From: an uncultured Chloroflexota bacterium
GTDB lineage: Bacteria > Chloroflexota > Anaerolineae > Anaerolineales > Anaerolineaceae
Reading direction: 5' to 3'
Length of the DNA: 6,929 nucleotides
Assembly: GCA_902795255.1 (NCBI GenBank)
Contig: CADBKS010000163.1
Location: 1 to 6,929 of the forward strand
Within the stretch, counting starts at the first letter, position 1, and every line of letters begins with the position of its first letter. Positions 4,147 through 6,929 of the stretch are shown piece after piece. The notes under the pieces are model-generated. The model made no database searches. It was not told where the DNA came from and saw only the letters and a program-made list of their open reading frames with translations. Made by a program: the position numbers and the translations under genes.

Positions 4147-6929
4147 TTCTTTGATTTTGCTTTCTTAGCGGGCTGCTTTTCAGTCCCCTTCTTTTCCGGA
4201 CCCGCTGCCTTTTCGGCTTCCTGCGGTTTTTCCGCTTCAGCGGAAGCTTCCGGATGCGGTACGGCGGTCATCATCGACATCCGCGGCATGCTCACGAACA
4301 TACGCTCCACCACCGACTGGCGGATATCATTGAGCAGTTCCGAGAACATTTCCGCGGCCTTCGTCTTATAAACCACCAGCGGATTGCGCTGGGCATAACC
4401 TTCCATGCTGATCGAGACCCGCAGGCCTTCGATCTGGGTCAGATAATCGACCCACTGCTTGCTGATCGCCTGCAGGAACACACTGCGGTTGACCTCGTTC
4501 TGGATCCGCTTTCCGAGGACCCCGCGGATCTTTTCCGCATCCGCATCCGGCATGGCCGACGGCAGTTCGGAACAGACCGCGTCGAATTCAGCACTTCCGA
4601 GAGCCTCACGCATCTTTTCCTGCTGATCCGCAGGCAGACGGTCCATTGTGAAATTCGCGGAACGGACGCGGGCCCAGTCCGCCTTGCCGAAGAGCTCCCG
4701 CAGTCCTTCCTCAGCCCGGATGTAATGGTCCCAGATCGTCTTCCGGAGCTCATCATGGCCAAGCGGCTCAAGCAGCTTCCCGCAGTAGAAGGTGAAATTG
4801 CAGCGGTGATAATCGCGTGTCTTGCGGGCATGGGTCTTTGCGTCAAAGGTCACCCGCTGGCCGGTGGTCATCACGCGGATCAGCTGCGACCACTGCTGGT
4901 CAGTCAGTTCAGCCGCCTTGTAATTCACTAGGGCATTGCTGAGATCCGTGCGGATCTGCATCTGCTTCCCGTAAAGCCGTTCAGCCCGGCTGACGTAACC
5001 ATCCTGGACGGCATCCATGATCTTTTCGGAGAGTACCTCCCAGTTTCCGGTGTCGATCGCGTCCTCGACCGGCACATAATCGCCTTCCATCCGGTTGAAG
5101 ATCAGCTGATTGAGCCGTGCGCGGTATGTTTCCCAGAGCAGCTGCTCCAGCTGTCCGCGCAGTTCCTCAACTATCTCATCGTCCCCCTCAGCCAGGCGGC
5201 GCTGTTTTTCATTGGAGAGCTTGAACTGCGTCCTTGCAAAACTGCAGGCATCCGCCAGCACTTCCGCCGGCTTCAGGCTTTCCACGACCTGTCCCTCATC
5301 CTGGGCTTCGGAGATCCCCTTGAGCTTATCGTTCAGGGTCTCTTCAAACAGGTCGAAATTGGCATTGCGTTCCTGGAGCTGCGCACCGTAGGATTCCCGT
5401 GAGCTGTTCACCAGCTTCTCCATCAGGTCCAGCCCGTTTTCATTTTCAACTTTATAGGCATCGCGTCCGAAAGCGATCAGCCCGTCGATCAGTTCTTCTT
5501 TCTCCGGCGCGTTTCCGATCCGGGAGCGCAGATGATCGATCAGCATCCGGTGCGTGAAGGAAGGCAGATAAAGATCTTCCATCTGCATGGACGGCTGGAC
5601 CGTATCCAGATAGGCCGCGAGCTTCCATTTTTCTTCGGATTCCGTCTTGTTCAGGCGGTTATCCAGGTCCGTGCTCAGCATATCCAGGATGTCCTCGCTC
5701 AGATCCTCCTTAAGGAAAGCCTGGTCCCGCTGGGCATAGATCTTTTTACGCTGGGTGTTCAGCACATCATCATACTCCAGCGTGTGTTTGCGGACATCAA
5801 AGTTCGAGCCTTCCACCCGTTCCTGAGCCTGCTCAACGACCCGGGAGAACATATTGTGTTCCAGCGGAATGTTTTCGTCAAAAAGGTTGACCCGCTGGAG
5901 CATGCCCTCGAGTTTTTCACCGCCGAAGAGCCGGACGATCTCGTCCTGCAGGGAAAGGAAGAATCGGGAGGAACCCGGATCACCCTGACGGGCGGCACGG
6001 CCGCGGAGCTGGTTATCGATCCGGCGGCTCTCATGCCGTTCGGAACCGATCACGTGCAGACCGCCGAGCGCGCGCACCTTGAGCATGTTTTCGTAATATT
6101 CAATATAAGAACGGATCGATTCCTCGTAAATGCCGTATTCGGCAGGATCGACCTTCATGACAGCCTGATAACGCTGTTCGATCGTCATATTGTACGGATC
6201 CTGACCGAGCCGGCTCAGGACACGGTTGGTATCCCGCAGCACATCCTCTTCCAGTTCGCCGCCGAGTTTGATATCCACACCGCGGCCCGCCATATTCGTG
6301 GCGATCGTAACCGCCCCGAAAGCACCGGCTTTCGCGATGATCATCCCTTCCTCATCGTGCTTGCGGGCATTCAGCACCTGATGCGGGATCCCGCCGTTGG
6401 CAGCTTCCAGCAGGCGCGGATAGTCCGCTTCGGAAAGTCCGAATTCCTGCAGCAGGAGCGCCTTGTTGTCGGCATCCTCGATGCTCAGCTGGATTCCCAG
6501 GTCCCTGGCCAGCGGACGCAGGTCGCCCGGCTGGATCCCGGAGAGATCTTTATTGAAGGGGGTGAATTCCTTGAGCGGTGTCTCCAGCGTATCGATATTG
6601 TTTTTGTTCATATAAGCCCGGCGCATCATCTGGATCTGCATCAGACGGCGCAGCGGTTCCCGCGTCAGCCGGTTGGAGAGGAACTCCGAATGTTCGACCG
6701 AAGCCGTACCGAGCAGCTGCGGGCGGCCCTTGATATAATTTTTCAGGATCTCGATCGTGATCGCGCGGAATTTAGCCTCTTCCGAACGGTAGATCACATC
6801 CGGATAGTCCTTCCGTTTATAATAGAGCGCTTTTTCGGGATGCTTCGGATCGGCATAATAGGTATATTTGTAGCCCTCTTCATCTTTGGCTTCCCTTTCG
6901 ACCAGCGGACTGCCCTTCTGCCGGGCGGT
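4143..6929 (-). CDS. secA: SecA preprotein translocase ATPase, enlarged form, 5' end outside window
   Basis: SecA is the cytoplasmic and membrane-associated DEAD-like motor that pushes unfolded preproteins through SecYEG. The frame is open to the window edge, so 928 C-terminal residues are visible. NBD1, with Walker A and B, lies outside. Seen: the start of NBD2 (DYPDVIYRSEEAKFRAI, about 40-56), GTASVEHSE (74-82), IPHQVLNARKH, TNMAGRGVDI (211-220), GGLHVIGSERHESRRIDNQ, and motif VI QLRGRAARQGDPG (307-319). The scaffold entry is EYDDVLN (385-391) and the late scaffold is LRVSISMEGYAQRNPL (836-851). Compared with E. coli SecA (901 residues in all), the part after NBD2 entry is about 395 residues longer. 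Most of this comes from an insert of about 88 residues at 89-179, a smaller one at about 226-287, and roughly 300 extra in the helical region at 414-814. The C-terminus is a Lys/Glu/Ala-rich tail with no cysteine zinc motif. The GTG at 6797 is internal, not a start. Confidence 0.96.
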   Translation of the reverse strand, partial: TARQKGSPLVEREAKDEEGYKYTYYADPKHPEKALYYKRKDYPDVIYRSEEAKFRAITIEILKNYIKGRPQLLGTASVEHSEFLSNRLTREPLRRLMQIQMMRRAYMNKNNIDTLETPLKEFTPFNKDLSGIQPGDLRPLARDLGIQLSIEDADNKALLLQEFGLSEADYPRLLEAANGGIPHQVLNARKHDEEGMIIAKAGAFGAVTIATNMAGRGVDIKLGGELEEDVLRDTNRVLSRLGQDPYNMTIEQRYQAVMKVDPAEYGIYEESIRSYIEYYENMLKVRALGGLHVIGSERHESRRIDNQLRGRAARQGDPGSSRFFLSLQDEIVRLFGGEKLEGMLQRVNLFDENIPLEHNMFSRVVEQAQERVEGSNFDVRKHTLEYDDVLNTQRKKIYAQRDQAFLKEDLSEDILDMLSTDLDNRLNKTESEEKWKLAAYLDTVQPSMQMEDLYLPSFTHRMLIDHLRSRIGNAPEKEELIDGLIAFGRDAYKVENENGLDLMEKLVNSSRESYGAQLQERNANFDLFEETLNDKLKGISEAQDEGQVVESLKPAEVLADACSFARTQFKLSNEKQRRLAEGDDEIVEELRGQLEQLLWETYRARLNQLIFNRMEGDYVPVEDAIDTGNWEVLSEKIMDAVQDGYVSRAERLYGKQMQIRTDLSNALVNYKAAELTDQQWSQLIRVMTTGQRVTFDAKTHARKTRDYHRCNFTFYCGKLLEPLGHDELRKTIWDHYIRAEEGLRELFGKADWARVRSANFTMDRLPADQQEKMREALGSAEFDAVCSELPSAMPDADAEKIRGVLGKRIQNEVNRSVFLQAISKQWVDYLTQIEGLRVSISMEGYAQRNPLVVYKTKAAEMFSELLNDIRQSVVERMFVSMPRMSMMTAVPHPEASAEAEKPQEAEKAAGPEKKGTEKQPAKKAKSKK

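Noticed and set aside
3565..4371. Plus-strand open frame opposite holB and the secA end (268 codons)
   Set aside because: It is antisense to two well-supported genes with no sign of a domain or start signal.
6795..6797. GTG as the start codon of secA
   Set aside because: The same frame stays open to the window edge and the codons before it encode DYPDV, which continues the conserved NBD2 entry. The GTG is an ordinary valine codon.

Overview
This window looks like a core chromosomal segment from a moderately GC-rich bacterium, with no sign of mobile DNA, phage or CRISPR. Three proteins point, by inference only, to Chloroflexota and perhaps Anaerolineae. SecA has extra blocks in its second nucleotide-binding domain and a greatly enlarged helical region, plus the wording QLRGRAARQGDPG and LRVSISMEGYAQRNPL. 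The DNA polymerase III delta-prime subunit has a GIGRRT P-loop. The YchF-type GTPase has the variant P-loop GLPQSGKTT. A database search would be needed to fix the taxon.

Layout from left to right: (1) bases 1-1037, minus strand, a ychF gene lacking only its last few residues. (2) Bases 1038-1134, a short regulatory region between ychF (leftward) and a tRNA gene (rightward). It holds an apparent sigma-70 promoter for the tRNA, an overlapping -10-like element for ychF on the other strand, and a 13-bp interrupted dyad ending one base before the ychF Shine-Dalgarno. (3) Bases 1135-1215, plus strand, a tRNA-Leu with anticodon CAA. (4) A perfect 13-bp hairpin at 1238-1268, probably a terminator serving both the tRNA and the convergent operon. 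(5) Bases 1289-6929, minus strand, one tightly packed gene string reading leftward: secA (5' end outside the window), holB, a 99-residue unknown protein, a tail-anchored zinc-ribbon protein, a zinc-ribbon protein with two membrane helices and a long acidic tail, and an 84-residue protein with two predicted membrane helices.

The string is joined by an ATGA overlap (secA/holB), a Shine-Dalgarno that overlaps the holB stop codon, a GTGA overlap, a 25-bp gap and a 53-bp out-of-frame overlap. Co-transcription and translational coupling are therefore likely. SecA is the ATPase of the Sec secretion route and delta-prime is part of the replicative clamp loader. Their adjacency is probably operon housekeeping rather than shared function. 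The four downstream genes are not recognised. Three of them encode predicted membrane proteins and two start with a CxxC...CxxC zinc ribbon, so the set is the least explained part of the window and the best candidate for something undescribed.
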